Origin: Haliotis asinina
Taxonomy: Eukaryota; Mollusca; Gastropoda; Lepetellida; Haliotidae
Direction: 5' to 3'
Assembly: GCF_037392515.1 (NCBI RefSeq)
Contig: NC_090287.1
Span: 6,183,501-6,247,500 of the forward strand
DNA: 64,000 nt
Shown: piece by piece, positions 1 to 12,600 of the stretch
Layout of the letters: each line of letters opens with the position of its first letter
Position numbering within the stretch: the first letter of the stretch is position 1
The notes under the pieces: model-generated
Seen by the model: only the letters and a program-made list of their open reading frames with translations
Told to the model about the DNA's origin: nothing
Database searches by the model: none
Program-made: the position numbers and the translations under genes

Positions 1-221
1 TAAGCAGTATCAGTATGGTCAATATATCAAGATTGAATGAAAGAGCAATCTTCCATTCCATGCTGGTACCATTGATATGTGATGACATGATAGCAAGTTG
101 TAGAGTCTGAACACCCACTGGCTGTTTAGGACCTTTTCTCACCAGCATCCAAAAAAGGTTTGAGTTTCTGGTACATATTTTATATTCTGATAACCTTCTT
201 TATATTGCTCTCATGTTTCAG

Positions 222-3200
222 ACAATGTGGGCAATGCTCTTGAGCGTTTGAAACCGGAGGTAAGTTTCTGAAAAAACTGAACAATAGTTTATTGTAAATT
301 GATCAGAACATTAGGTTTTTCTTTAAGTAATGTTCCCCTTCACCCATGTAATCAGTTATGGTGTCTACAACATTACCAATAATTTCAATATCATGATGTA
401 TCGCTACTTGCTACTTCACTCACAGTTAGAATCACCTTGTATCCAGTCTAACAATGATGTTGTTCATTGTTGCCATTCTGAGTGTGGTATAACTAGTGTT
501 ATTTGCTCTTCTCCAGTACATCTGCACCTGGCTGCAGGAGGTGATGAAGACTCACTTTGAGGTGGTGGTTTCATGTCTGCTGCCGCACCCAGTAGAGTAC
601 TCCCGTGTGGGTGGAGTCTGGTGAGTACTGATGGGGAGATATTGCAGCTCGGGTGATTTGTGTGTAATCTTGTGTTTCATTTCATATATCAGCTTCAACA
701 TTGCTACCCTGCTGTAAACAGGTCCATAAACAATAAAACAATTCTTTTTCTCAAATAAATACATCCGTAATTGATTCTAAGACGGTACATCATGGCTGCT
801 ACTATTTCTGATTTTTTTTCTACAGTATCATGCATATTTCTTATCCATACATATGACAATATGGTCCTTATCTGGAGCCCTGAATTCACTAATTTTCAGT
901 ATCACAGCACACAAAATATACTTCCACAACAAATTCATTGTCCAACAATTTTTTTCTATGTGATGCTCAGAATTTGTCAATCGGCCACATGCATTTGTTC
1001 AACCATTTGGAATTATGTTTGAGTGTGATGAACTTTATGCAGAGACGGAATAACTATGACAATTTCTGTTGTCAGAAAATTTGATAGAAAACATTTCATG
1101 ATAGAAACATTTCGTGTCAGATAGAAGTGTTTGTTACTTAGCATGATGTGGAAATGTTTATGACTGATTAATGTGTACATCCTCTAGGACGATGTATAAT
1201 CACATCTTTTTCACCGTAGGGACACACTGGCCACGCGGACCACGCAGATCAAGGAGGGACTCAATTGTTTCTTCTGTCTTGTGCCATACATTATTTCATT
1301 TGAGGTAACCAAATATATAAAATTATAATTTATACAGGACATTATGTAATATGAGGAACCTTTAGTCTTTAGCGACATTGTTTTGTTATCCATATTGTTA
1401 GATATCCATACATATTAACATCATCAGGAGTACTGTGATAGATTTTCTGTGATAAAGGTACAGGTGAAACAGACACTGCTTGCATGTTCTGAAGATTCAA
1501 CAAGTCAGTGACTTGTTTTACTGATTGTTTAGGACTAACATGTCTCTTTATCATCTTAGATGTCTTTCTCTATGTAAATATGTCATGCTCAGCAATATCA
1601 GTCAATATCAGTGATTTTGCATTATTAATGAAAGTTGGGGAAACAGCTATGTATGGCCTGTTAATGAGCAAGTTGTCATTGTAGATCTGGGACTATGTGA
1701 TGCCCTACTGGCTGGAGGCGATCAGGACTGAAGTTCCTGAAGATGAGCTGAGTAAACTCAAGGTGTTGCTCAGGTAAGGAGGAAGGGGACCTCAGGAGTA
1801 GACAGAAGTCATCTATGGTCATGGTTGAATGTTTTACTGGTTGAAACTATTGTCTTGAATGTCATTTATGCCTTATCTGTGACATGGTTGTATACAGAAT
1901 TTAATAAATGTTGATACATCATTTTCAGCAAAGCGTTTGACATCGACATGTGTCCCCTGCCATTCAGCTTGGACAAGATGTACCACTTTGTGACAGACCG
2001 CTTCAGTGATAGCAGCGCCTCGGTCCAGGAACAGGCCCTTCAGTGGCTGCAGGTACGTCAAGTAGCACCTGCGTAGACAGTTCGCAGCAGGTATTTTATT
2101 TAGCTCCAGTATGAACAAAAGGCTTCAGGTATGTCAACTAGCACATGTGTAGACTGAAGGTATGTCAACTAGCACATGTGTAGACTGAAGGTATGTCAAC
2201 TAGCACATGTGTAGACTGAAGGTATGTCAACTAGCACATGTGTAGACTGAAGGTATGTCAACTAGCACATGTGTAGACTGAAGGTATGTCAACTAGCACA
2301 TGTGTAGACTGAAGGTATGACAACTAGCACATGTGTAGACTGAAGGTATGTCAGTAGCACATGTGTACACTGAAGGTATGTCAACTAGCACATGTGTAGA
2401 CTGAAGGTATGTCAACTAGCACATGTGTAGACTGAAGGTATGTCAACTAGCACATGTGTAGACTGAAAGTATGTCAACTAGCACATGTGTAGACTGAAGG
2501 TATGTCAAGTAGCACATGTGTAGACTGAAGGTATGTCAACAGGCGTTTGCATGTAGACAATATGAAGGAGGTAAATTATCACAAAGTAATTTACTACGAT
2601 GATTTTGAGTCCATGTTAAAGTGTGAAGCAGTACTAGAGCCTTAGCTAGTGATGCATCCATGTGATATGCTTGCTTCTGCAGATCCTGTCCAGCCTGGAC
2701 ATAGTAATCCCCATGCACCTGCTGCTGAAGATGTTCAAGATGGGGGTGGAGCAGATCAACTCCGACCCTGAAGATGCCACGGAGGGCCACACCCACAACA
2801 TCCTGCCCTCCAACTCCCCCGTAGATGACTACCCACCTCCCCTGAGTCCTGAGCGGCAACCCCACTACAACAACTCGTTCGAGGTCTATGAGCGAGAGAC
2901 TGAACTCATCCTTCCATGCTTCATCATGCAGTTGGACATGTGTCTCAAACAGGTGGGCAGGGATTCTGGACAGTCAGGAAATAGTTTGTAGTATAGTTAC
3001 AGCACACTTGAAATAACTGGTCCAAGTCCAGACCAAATCTCAAAAGCTCATTTATCTGAGACCCAGTAAGTTTTATTTTAAGGGAGGGCTGAGGATCTGT
3101 TCAACCACTATGAGGATCTGTTGAACTTTTCATGGAACTTTATTTAGGAGTCTAAATTATGGCCTGTTTTGAGGAAAGGTCTTTAACTTGTTCAAAATGT

Positions 3201-6200
3201 GGATATTTTTAGTTTTCCATTTCTTACTTCAGAAGTATCTCAGCATCTATTTATTTCAAAATTACATTCAAAATATAATGGTCAATTGAGCAGTAAAACA
3301 TATTTTATGTCTTGGTTTTCCCTATGCCCCCATCAAAATCTGTAAATGGGGTATTGAAGTAACACTATCAGATCTCTTCTGTTGTTTACAGATGGAGCTA
3401 CAGGAATCTCCACCACATCTAGGTATCTATAATGAGATGAGCCGTGAAGTGATGCAGCTCCTCACAGGGATGTTGCGTAAGGAGTGGGATGGTCTGCACT
3501 CGTGCACGACGGAACAACAGCGTGTCAACTGTGTCTTCTGCCAGAACATTGCTTTGTGGCACCAGCTGGCAACTCAGCTGATGGAACACATCTGCCCTCG
3601 GGACCCGCTCAAGATACCTGCAAAGGAGTTGCCGAAAGTGGAGGAGATCCGCCATCAGACTATACCAGAGTCCAGTAAGTCAGGAGTGATGACATATAGT
3701 TATGGAAAAGTTTGAGCACCATCCCTTCTAAATTTCCATATTGGCCCAATTCCACATCTTTTTGAAGTATCTGAATATCTTATTTTAGAAAATCTTTCAC
3801 CTACCAGTTGACATGATATGTCATACTACTCATGGGTCAACTGTGAAGATCCGGCTTAGAACTGATCTTCAGCAACCCATACTTGTGGTTAGAGGCGGCT
3901 ATTGGGATCGGATGGTCAAGCTTGCCGACACATGTCATTAGTGCCCAACTGTGTAGATGCTCAAGCTGTTGATCAGTTGATTGTCTGTAAACAACAAATC
4001 AGTCGACCAGCTTACATACATGTCATGTTCTTTATCTTCACATTGAAGTGTCGGGGTAACTCACATAACAACCTGTGTCTCACTATTGATAATTGCATTA
4101 AGTCCTGTATCTTCACAGTGAAGTGTATAACTCACATAACAACCTGTGTCTCACTATTGATAATTGTATTAAGTCCTGTATCTTCACAGTGAAGTGTATA
4201 ACTCACATAACAACATGTGTCTCACTATTGATGGGTGCATTAAGTCCTGTATCTTCACAGTGAAGTGTATAACTCACATAACAACATGTGTCTCACTATT
4301 GATAAGTGCATTAAGTCCTGTATCTTCACAGTGAAGTGTATAACTCACATAACAACCTGTGTCTCACTATTGATAAGTGCATTAAGTCCTGTATCTTCAC
4401 AGTGAAGTGTATAACTCACTTAACAACCTGTGCTGTTACAACAGCTGACAGCAATGGTCAGGAGGAGCGAGAGACGAGGGAGCAGGACTTTGATGTGATG
4501 ACAATGCCGGTCTATCTGCAGCTGTATGACATGCTACTCAAGGTGAGTTCAGGAAACTTGACATCCCATAATGATTCCAGTATAGGTTCAGTTTTCAACA
4601 AACTTAGGTGCCGTTTGAACAGTACACTGTTTTCTTTGTGAGTTTGAAAAGACAAACAAAAGAGAAGAAGGTGTATTCAGTTTATGATGATGTACAAACA
4701 ATCCTTGTACACGAGTGACTGGGGACACAGTTTTTTGTCATCATGATGAAAGACTGCCTGGTCCCATGTTGCAGTATCTTATGGATACCCCACTCCTACA
4801 CCTTATACTTAGCCCAAGCTGACCAATTCTCCTTTTACCCCAGTATTCCAAGTTCCAGCCAGGCAAACAAATATGCTGTTTATTGTCTTTTGATATGATC
4901 CAGCTAGGACAAAAAGCACTCATCATCATATGCTTGGCTGTTTTGTAGAGTCTGTGCAGTGTGACTGATGTTGATGCTCTATTCGCGCTGCTGATGTCCA
5001 TGAAGTACCTGATCCTGCATGGCGAATGTCTGAACTACACCATCAGCCAGTTTGGGGGCTTCATCAAGTTCACATTCCGACGGAGGCTCATACCAAAGTT
5101 TGTGGCCTACAATACTTTTATAGTGTATCTCTGTGCGTATTGATAATGGAGTGCTTACTGTAAGGGGATGTGGGGCACAATGTTGTGTGGGGTAGCCTAG
5201 TGGTTAATCATTCACTTGTTTGACAAAGACTGGTTAGATTTCCCACATGGGTACAACGTGTGAAGCCGATTTCTAATGTCCCCCACTGTCATATTGCTGG
5301 AATACTATATTGTAGAACTAAACTAACTCACTCACTCTGACATTGATGGTGACATGTGTGCCTGTGAACCACTTGGATATATGTTGGTTTTCAGTGCTAG
5401 TCCAGTTAGAGACCATGTTTACTTCTGTCTTACAGCCTGTGGAAGCTGCTCCAGGCTGAACACTCCCAGCTGGCCACAGTCAGCGTCCCCCTCTTGTTGC
5501 ACAGTATCACCCTCCCGACCGGTGCCGACATCCTGTGGAGGCTGGTAGAGGAGGACTTTGGCAATGATGACTGGAGAGCTAGATTTGCTGCAGGTAATGT
5601 AATGCGAAGTAGGCAAATAGATGTATATATACTGCTCCTTGGGGGATATCTCTCCATGATCTCTATGATACATAAAACTGATTCCAACTAAACACTTCCA
5701 GGGAAAAGGTTATAACCTTGAAACTGTGCATGAACCTGTGTTGTAGTGGAGAAAGTGACTGTGCTGTCCCGCTGTCTAGAGACCGACTCCATTCGCAATA
5801 ACCAGGTGATCATGACCGGTCTGTCCCACGCCTTCTGTCATCTGATTGGCTCAGTGGAGGACATCAATGCTGCGGTGGCACAGAAGACCATCATGTTCCT
5901 AGAGACAATCAGACCAGTAGCACTCAGAGTGAGTTATGTTATCATGCCAACCTGTCTTCACAGCCTGTCTTCAACAGTGGAGACCAAACATTGGTTTGGA
6001 TGGTTTGGAAGAATAAGGAGGAGAGCTGTTTTGTTATATGGAATTACAAGCTTAGTTAGAATGAGATGGCGAATGACATGCTTTGTCAGTGGTAACTATT
6101 TTGATTAGATTAAAGGGCAGTTGGGAAGCCTAGTGGTTTAAGTATTTACTCGTTTGGCTGAAAGCCCAGGTTGGATTCCCCACATGGGTACAGTGTGTGA

Positions 6201-6762
6201 AATCCATTTCTTGTGTTTGATGATATTTCTGGAATATTGCTGAAAGGGGTGTAAAACCAACTTACTTTGGTTATTTTTCATGTCTCTGCGGTAAACAAGT
6301 TATTTTGTATTTGTGTTGATAAAATGAATAAGTGTTGCATACTTTTTTATAATACTTTTTGTGTTCTTATTGGTTGATAATGATTAATATTTTTTATAGA
6401 AAAGAATTTGACTAAACATGAATGTTTCTGTTCAACATTACCTTAATTGTTTCAAGGCCTCTTGCCTTAAAGATAATCTTAAAGTTTCTCAGGCCATTTA
6501 GGCACTGTGACAGGAATGTGAGATGGCTGCCAAATTCACCTGATTGTCCTTCTGTTTCAGTGTCTTTGTCAGTGTCTGGAGTTCCAGTTTGACTCAGTCA
6601 TCAATGACCGCAGCATGATACTCCATCGCATGCAACTGCTGGCATCGGTGCTACCAAAAGAAAATATTCTCTCATGGGAATTCTTCCTTAACCGTTTTGA
6701 CACTTTGTCCCTGGAGGCACAGCTAGACCTGGAAACAAGTGGTGATATATCTTGTCTTACAG
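222..6762 (+). CDS. UNC79: UNC79 exons 1-12 of the visible part
   Basis: Exons: 222-259, 517-620, 1220-1304, 1685-1773, 1929-2052, 2683-2952, 3392-3674, 4445-4542, 4949-5097, 5436-5593, 5747-5928, 6561-6762. They encode visible residues 1 to about 594. Recognisable blocks are KPEYICTWL, VGGVWDTL, WLEAIRTEVPEDEL, DIDMCPLPFSLDKM, CFIMQLDMCLKQMELQ, ILHGECL, GADILWRLV, AVEKVTVLSRCLE and FDTLSLEAQLDL, each with a clear vertebrate UNC79 counterpart. Exon 9 appears to use a weak donor (GTTTGT at 5098), chosen because it alone keeps phase with exon 10 and ends at the expected homology border. The linker in exons 6-7, rich in Pro and acidic residues, is where the human protein has a different Ser/Pro-rich insert. 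Confidence 0.92.
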
Positions 6763-9643
6763 GTTCCAACCCCTAGAAGCTACCAGCGACTTACCTCCGA
6801 CCATACCTCACCCTCACTGTCTGTCTGTCTTTGTGTCTGTCCATGCATTCCTAGAGACCTGTAGGAATTCCTACCTTGTGTAGCCTGTATCCGGGACCAG
6901 GGGAGTTTTGGCACTTTTAAAGACATTTAGTAAATTATAATTTTGTTGTAATAATTTTAAAGGACTACTACTTCTCTCTCTTCTATGTTAGTTAAGCTAA
7001 TAGTTTAATTAATATAATTTTATTATTGTCTTAACTGTATATTACGTATGTTGTCATTTAAAAAGAATCAAGGTTTTGGAAAATGTTTGCAGTTAACACT
7101 ATGAATTAATGAATGTAGTAATTTCTCTTTTACTGTCCAAGAAATATTCAGTGTAAGGATGTCACTTTCTAAAAATAATTTCTTAAATTTAAACTCCCCT
7201 GATCCCTACATAGCACCATTGCACTGGTACCCTGTGTTTTTTTGCATTGTTTATTTCATATCCCCTCCAGTTTGTCAACCTTTGTTGCTTAGCAATATGG
7301 CATCATCATCTTGGGTTCTAGTTCCCCAGCATCACCACTCAAATCTATAGAATCTCAGATGCTTCTCTTTTAATATTTTAGTATTATTTCTAACAGTTCT
7401 TAGGATAACAGATTTTCTAGGGTTTAGGTTCCTGAGGAAAGTTCATTTAAACGTTTTCTCCTCCTGTTAGTAATGGTGAATTTCTGAGTTGTCTGCCTGG
7501 TGTGAGCATGGTCTTCTAGCTTTGTCCTCAGTGAGGGTAATGCCTGCCTTGTCTGTGTTCTAGAGGGCGACGCTTCAGCTGCATGACCTCTCAGCATGAG
7601 AGTCTCGGCTCCGAGCATGAGTAGGGAATTAACAAATCAAGGTAATTCAGTATGGTTTCTTTTCAGATCTGAGTGGAAGCGATCGACAGAGTGAACACTT
7701 TCTTCGGAAACTGAATCGGGCGAGGTTTGCATTAGCGAGGACAGACAGTGTCCGGTCGGTCAGCGAAAGCTTGAGAGGCAAGCCTCCCTACAGGAGAGCT
7801 GTGTCAGTACCACTGCATCTTATTACCAAGGGAACAATTCCACCAAAACGTAAGAGAAGATGCAGAACTGCTTCATTATTTGTAAGCTTATGTAATATTT
7901 AGTAATGAATATTACAACTTCTATTTGTATTGTTGATCTGAGACCAGAAATCTGTAGAGATAAGAAATGGTGCATTATCTGTACTTTGTCTAAACATTTT
8001 GTTTGGTTGTGAGACAATTAATTGGCCCCCTTATGTCAATGAGGTTGAAACAGATATGGTAGATGGGAGGAGAGGTTTGTAGAAGTGATATGCCCAATAG
8101 GCCTAAGGTCATTTGACCAGTCTTGAATATATATTACTACCTGGATTATGCCTGTGACAAATACTGATGGTGCGTCAAGATGTAATTGCTTAACTGGAAA
8201 TGTGAATTTATTTTCATGTCCTAGATCAAATTCATGTTGAAGTTCGGTAAGATGTATAGAAAGACATCAGCAAGTGATACCAGTGTCAGACCACCAACTA
8301 CATCACAGCAACGTTAGTCACAGTACCATTGCAAAACCAACAGCAAGTAGATAAAGCAATTCAATATTTCTTGTATCTTTTCTGCTTTCCAAAGATCTGT
8401 TAAGGGCTGTGGTGTAGGAGAGGTATTTGTCTGCTCTGTGTATCAGAGGACTCTGAAACACTATAGGGCCATAGAAAGAAGTCCAACACTAATTGCTATT
8501 GCCGAAGACACAGATGAGGAAACTGTCTCTTGTTCTTCATATCGATGTATACTTTACTTACATAGTCCAACATTCATTTGAACCAAATCCTTTACAAATG
8601 AAAGCAAGGTGCTTTGGAGAGTGAGTTTAAGAATTGCGAAACAGCATTTGCCCCTTTCCTCATGTTTTATTAGAAATGAAACTGTATATGCTGTTGATAA
8701 GGAACAGTGCACTGGGAGTTAATGGTTGTCAGTCTCCATGTGTTTTCACTGACAGCAGATGCCCATGTACAAGCGTCAAGAAAACGACATTCTCTATATC
8801 CGGAATTATTTGTTGAAGGTATACGTAAGTCCAAACACAACCCCTAGTCAGTTTTGAATTTTGAAATTTCTGCTGAATGTTGTTGCTGTGTTTTTAAATT
8901 TGTTCATGTCTTTTGCTTACACTGTGGGTTATCAGTAAATTTGTCCCATTACCAGGGAACATTAGTAGCCCCTAGGTCTAAGGTGCCATAACATGCTGTG
9001 TGGAGTTACATCCCTTGACTATACTGGATCCTCTGGTCAAAGGTTTGAACTCGGACTATGATCCATAATCAATGCTTCTGTGCTTGCAGGTTATTAAGTC
9101 TTAATGACTCTTACCTGCATCTTCTTCTCTTCCTCACTGATTCAGCTGACACACCCTATATCACTGTAAAGTAAACTCACTCACTCACTCACTCACTCAC
9201 TCACTCACTCACTCACTCACTCACTCACTCACTCACTCACCATTGTGACTCCATTCCTCATTCAGCTAAAGCATGACAAGTGGTCCCATCACCATGCACT
9301 GTTTTATCTTTGTGAGGTCTTCATGTTGATCTAACCCATCACATTGTCAGAATAACAATAATACACATGTCTTTATATTAAATACTGTGTTACACTAGAT
9401 TTTGCAAGTTTTCTCTCGAGTTTGTGGATGATCTTATTGCACCACATGCACGCAACCACAAAATAGTGTACTACTTTTATAGTTTCTTTTTGCAAGTTAT
9501 ATGCATTAAGTATGAGGCATGTCATCATCGTCATTGTCATCATCATCATCATCATCACTGTACATTGTCATCATTATCGTCTTCTCCACCCTGCTAAGAT
9601 CATGCTTTAAATCAGTACACAACTATCTGTAGATTGTGAAATC

Positions 9644-9699
<56 letters not shown>

Positions 9700-12600
9700 T
9701 TCCACTTCGATGAAACCTGTCATGAAATCAGCATAGAGCTCTACTTAGCTTGTGGTAGCAGGAGAATAGGGTGGATTTGGTGCTAAGGATTGATGACTTG
9801 ATGTACTCTGTGTCATTGTACCTTAGTGGTGTGGCTCTCTTCAGATTGCATTATATATTTGACATGGCGGAAATAGTCCTCACTGGCATAAGTTAAAAAA
9901 AACAGGTTTAACTTTTATATTGCAGCATTATCATGCTTCTGCCAGAGAATTGTAAAACACATGAGGAGTAAGCACACTTTCTGTAATATTATACTGGGTA
10001 TACTTAAATAATATTTGTTTTCTCCATAATTGCCTTGTATGAAAAGTAACAGTTGTATCTGTCATGATGTATTTTTTTGACCCACTCACACCTGGTTGTC
10101 TCCTGCTAGTTGACCGGGAGAAGTCCTACATTCGTCAGAAGTCTGCTCCACAGTTTAGTCTGACCAGGCGGATGACATCAAAGATGAACCTTGGCTCATT
10201 TGGAGGCATGATGTTTCCAGGTACCACAGTCCAGTGAAAGATAAATACTAAGATAAATGCAGAACTGTTTAAGGGAACTTTAGCAATATGTGTCAGCCTG
10301 TTCCTAAGGTTACTGCATCCTGCATATTCTATATCATCTGTGAAGCAGAAATGTGTTTGGATGAAATTTGCAAGATTGCCTGGAGAATTCTGAACCTATT
10401 TCAGATATTGTTATCATTGTAGCTATATTGAAAATGACCATTTGTCCATTACTTGACTATTTCCTGTTTGTATTTTTATTTAGTATTTTAGTATTCTTGT
10501 TGTTTTGCTGTATCAGTTTTCCTTTATTTATATTTGCAGTTTGGCAAAGCTCTGTTATGACCATCACAGTTTAGAGTTCAGGACTATTACTGTGTAATAC
10601 AGAGTCTTTGGACTCTCTTCGTTTTCATCCACCCATGTTTATGTATGAATTCCATATTTCATTAGAAGAATGGTTATTGCCTGTTCACCACCTAGCATAA
10701 GCTGTTTGATCCCATGTAGAACATTGCCCCCTACAGGCGGCCAGTTGCGGGAGTTCACAGACGAGGAGAGTAACTTTGCAGCCCTGCTACAGCGAGCCAT
10801 GGACTTGGATGGGGTGGACCGAGACACTGTGTACCAGCTCGTGGCGCTCCTGATGAAGGTAGTGCTGCTCAGCATATACATTGTATAAGGTTGTATTTTG
10901 TGTGTGTCTGTGTTTTTATAGAGTTACTGTGAGATGCATACCCCACTCAGACACTATACTTGTGGGGTGGACCGACACTGTGTACCAGCTCGTGGCGCTC
11001 CTAATGAAGGTAGTGATGCTCAGCATATAGCTTGTATAGGGTTGAATTTTGTGTGTGTCTGTGTTTTTTAGAGTTACCCCCGTGTGATACCATACTCCAC
11101 TGACACTATACTGACTCTGAACATGCTAATTACTTTTACCCCATAAACATGTTATTGTGGAGCACAGGTTATGGTAAAATAGGGTTTAATGTATTTGGTA
11201 TGACATGACCAGTGATGATAATTAGGATACACCCATAAGGTTATCAGCACTGTAATTACACTGATGTTTGTTTCTGTTCCATTCTCTTCTCACATAGACA
11301 CAAATAGCTTTGAGATGTGAATGCAGTCACTCTTTAACTGAGGTTGATGTGATGTGTATGAATCAAACAGGGCTGATAATGGATGTACTAGTGATGTCAC
11401 ATGTCAGGTGCTCCATTGTCCAAATGCGTTAGTAGCAGGCGACTTCCTGTGGGCCTGACGATAAAATAGTAAGGCACATGTAGGTATTGAATTACATGTT
11501 GGTCTTGGGCACCTGTTGGTATTGGATCACCAGTTGGTATTGAAGCACTTGTTGGTATTGTCCACATGTCGATATTAAATTACATGTGTTTATCGGCACA
11601 TGTTGGTACTGAACTGCATGTTACATTGAATTACATATGTGTATTGGGCACCTGTTGGTATTGGGTGCTATTGAAGCAAATGTTGATATTGACACTATAT
11701 TGGTCATGTTGCGTTGCAGTTTATGGTGAAGGAGGAAGTGGATGATGCCAGTGAAGATGTCAAAGCTCAGGTAGGCAGTGGAGACTGGTGTGAGTGAGTG
11801 AGTGAGTGAGTGAGTGTGGACAAATGGTTTGGCCTTGCAAATGGGTGGCTGTCAGTGCTAGAATCCAACATTTTGTTGTCTGCAAACATCAAGGATCCTG
11901 GCATCCAAGAGGGAGACAACTACACACAGCTAACTAAATTCTCTCCTGATTCATGATTAACAATCAAAATTCGGATTCTAAAGAACACGCTGAAATTGAC
12001 CAAAACTAATAGTTTCACAGAACATTCCAGAAATCATTGATGTTGATTGGTTTGCCAGGAGCATGGCATGAGGTTTTCGTTATATGACTCAATACTGACG
12101 TGATTGTTACCATGGTTACGTGTTTCAGAATGTTGTCTTGCGACACTTGAATGTGCTTCTGGGATACAACCAGACCGAGAAGTCCTTCAGTGTACCACCG
12201 TACAAGCTTAGGTAACTCTGAATATAGCCTGCGTATTGCCTTACAGACTGTTTCCACTTACAACTGCTATTTACATACAGTGGTTACATTGTGTGTAGTT
12301 TATATCAGGCATAAACATTATATGTTCATTTGTCAAGGGGTAATTCATATTATTCTTTATGCTCCATATTGACTCCATATGAAAAGCTCTTTACCATATA
12401 ATGTCATTCTTACATATGGTAGTTAGAAAAAGATGTTCTCATCTATCACAATCAGTGCTTTAACCATTGCAAGTTCTTCAGGAATGTGTGCAGAGACACT
12501 TTCCTCATAGTGTTTTTGTTAAAAATACTTGTGAAACTTATGCTTTCAATGTTGCCCATGCTGAAGCTTAAGCAAGGCCTATGCCAAACACTGTCACTGA

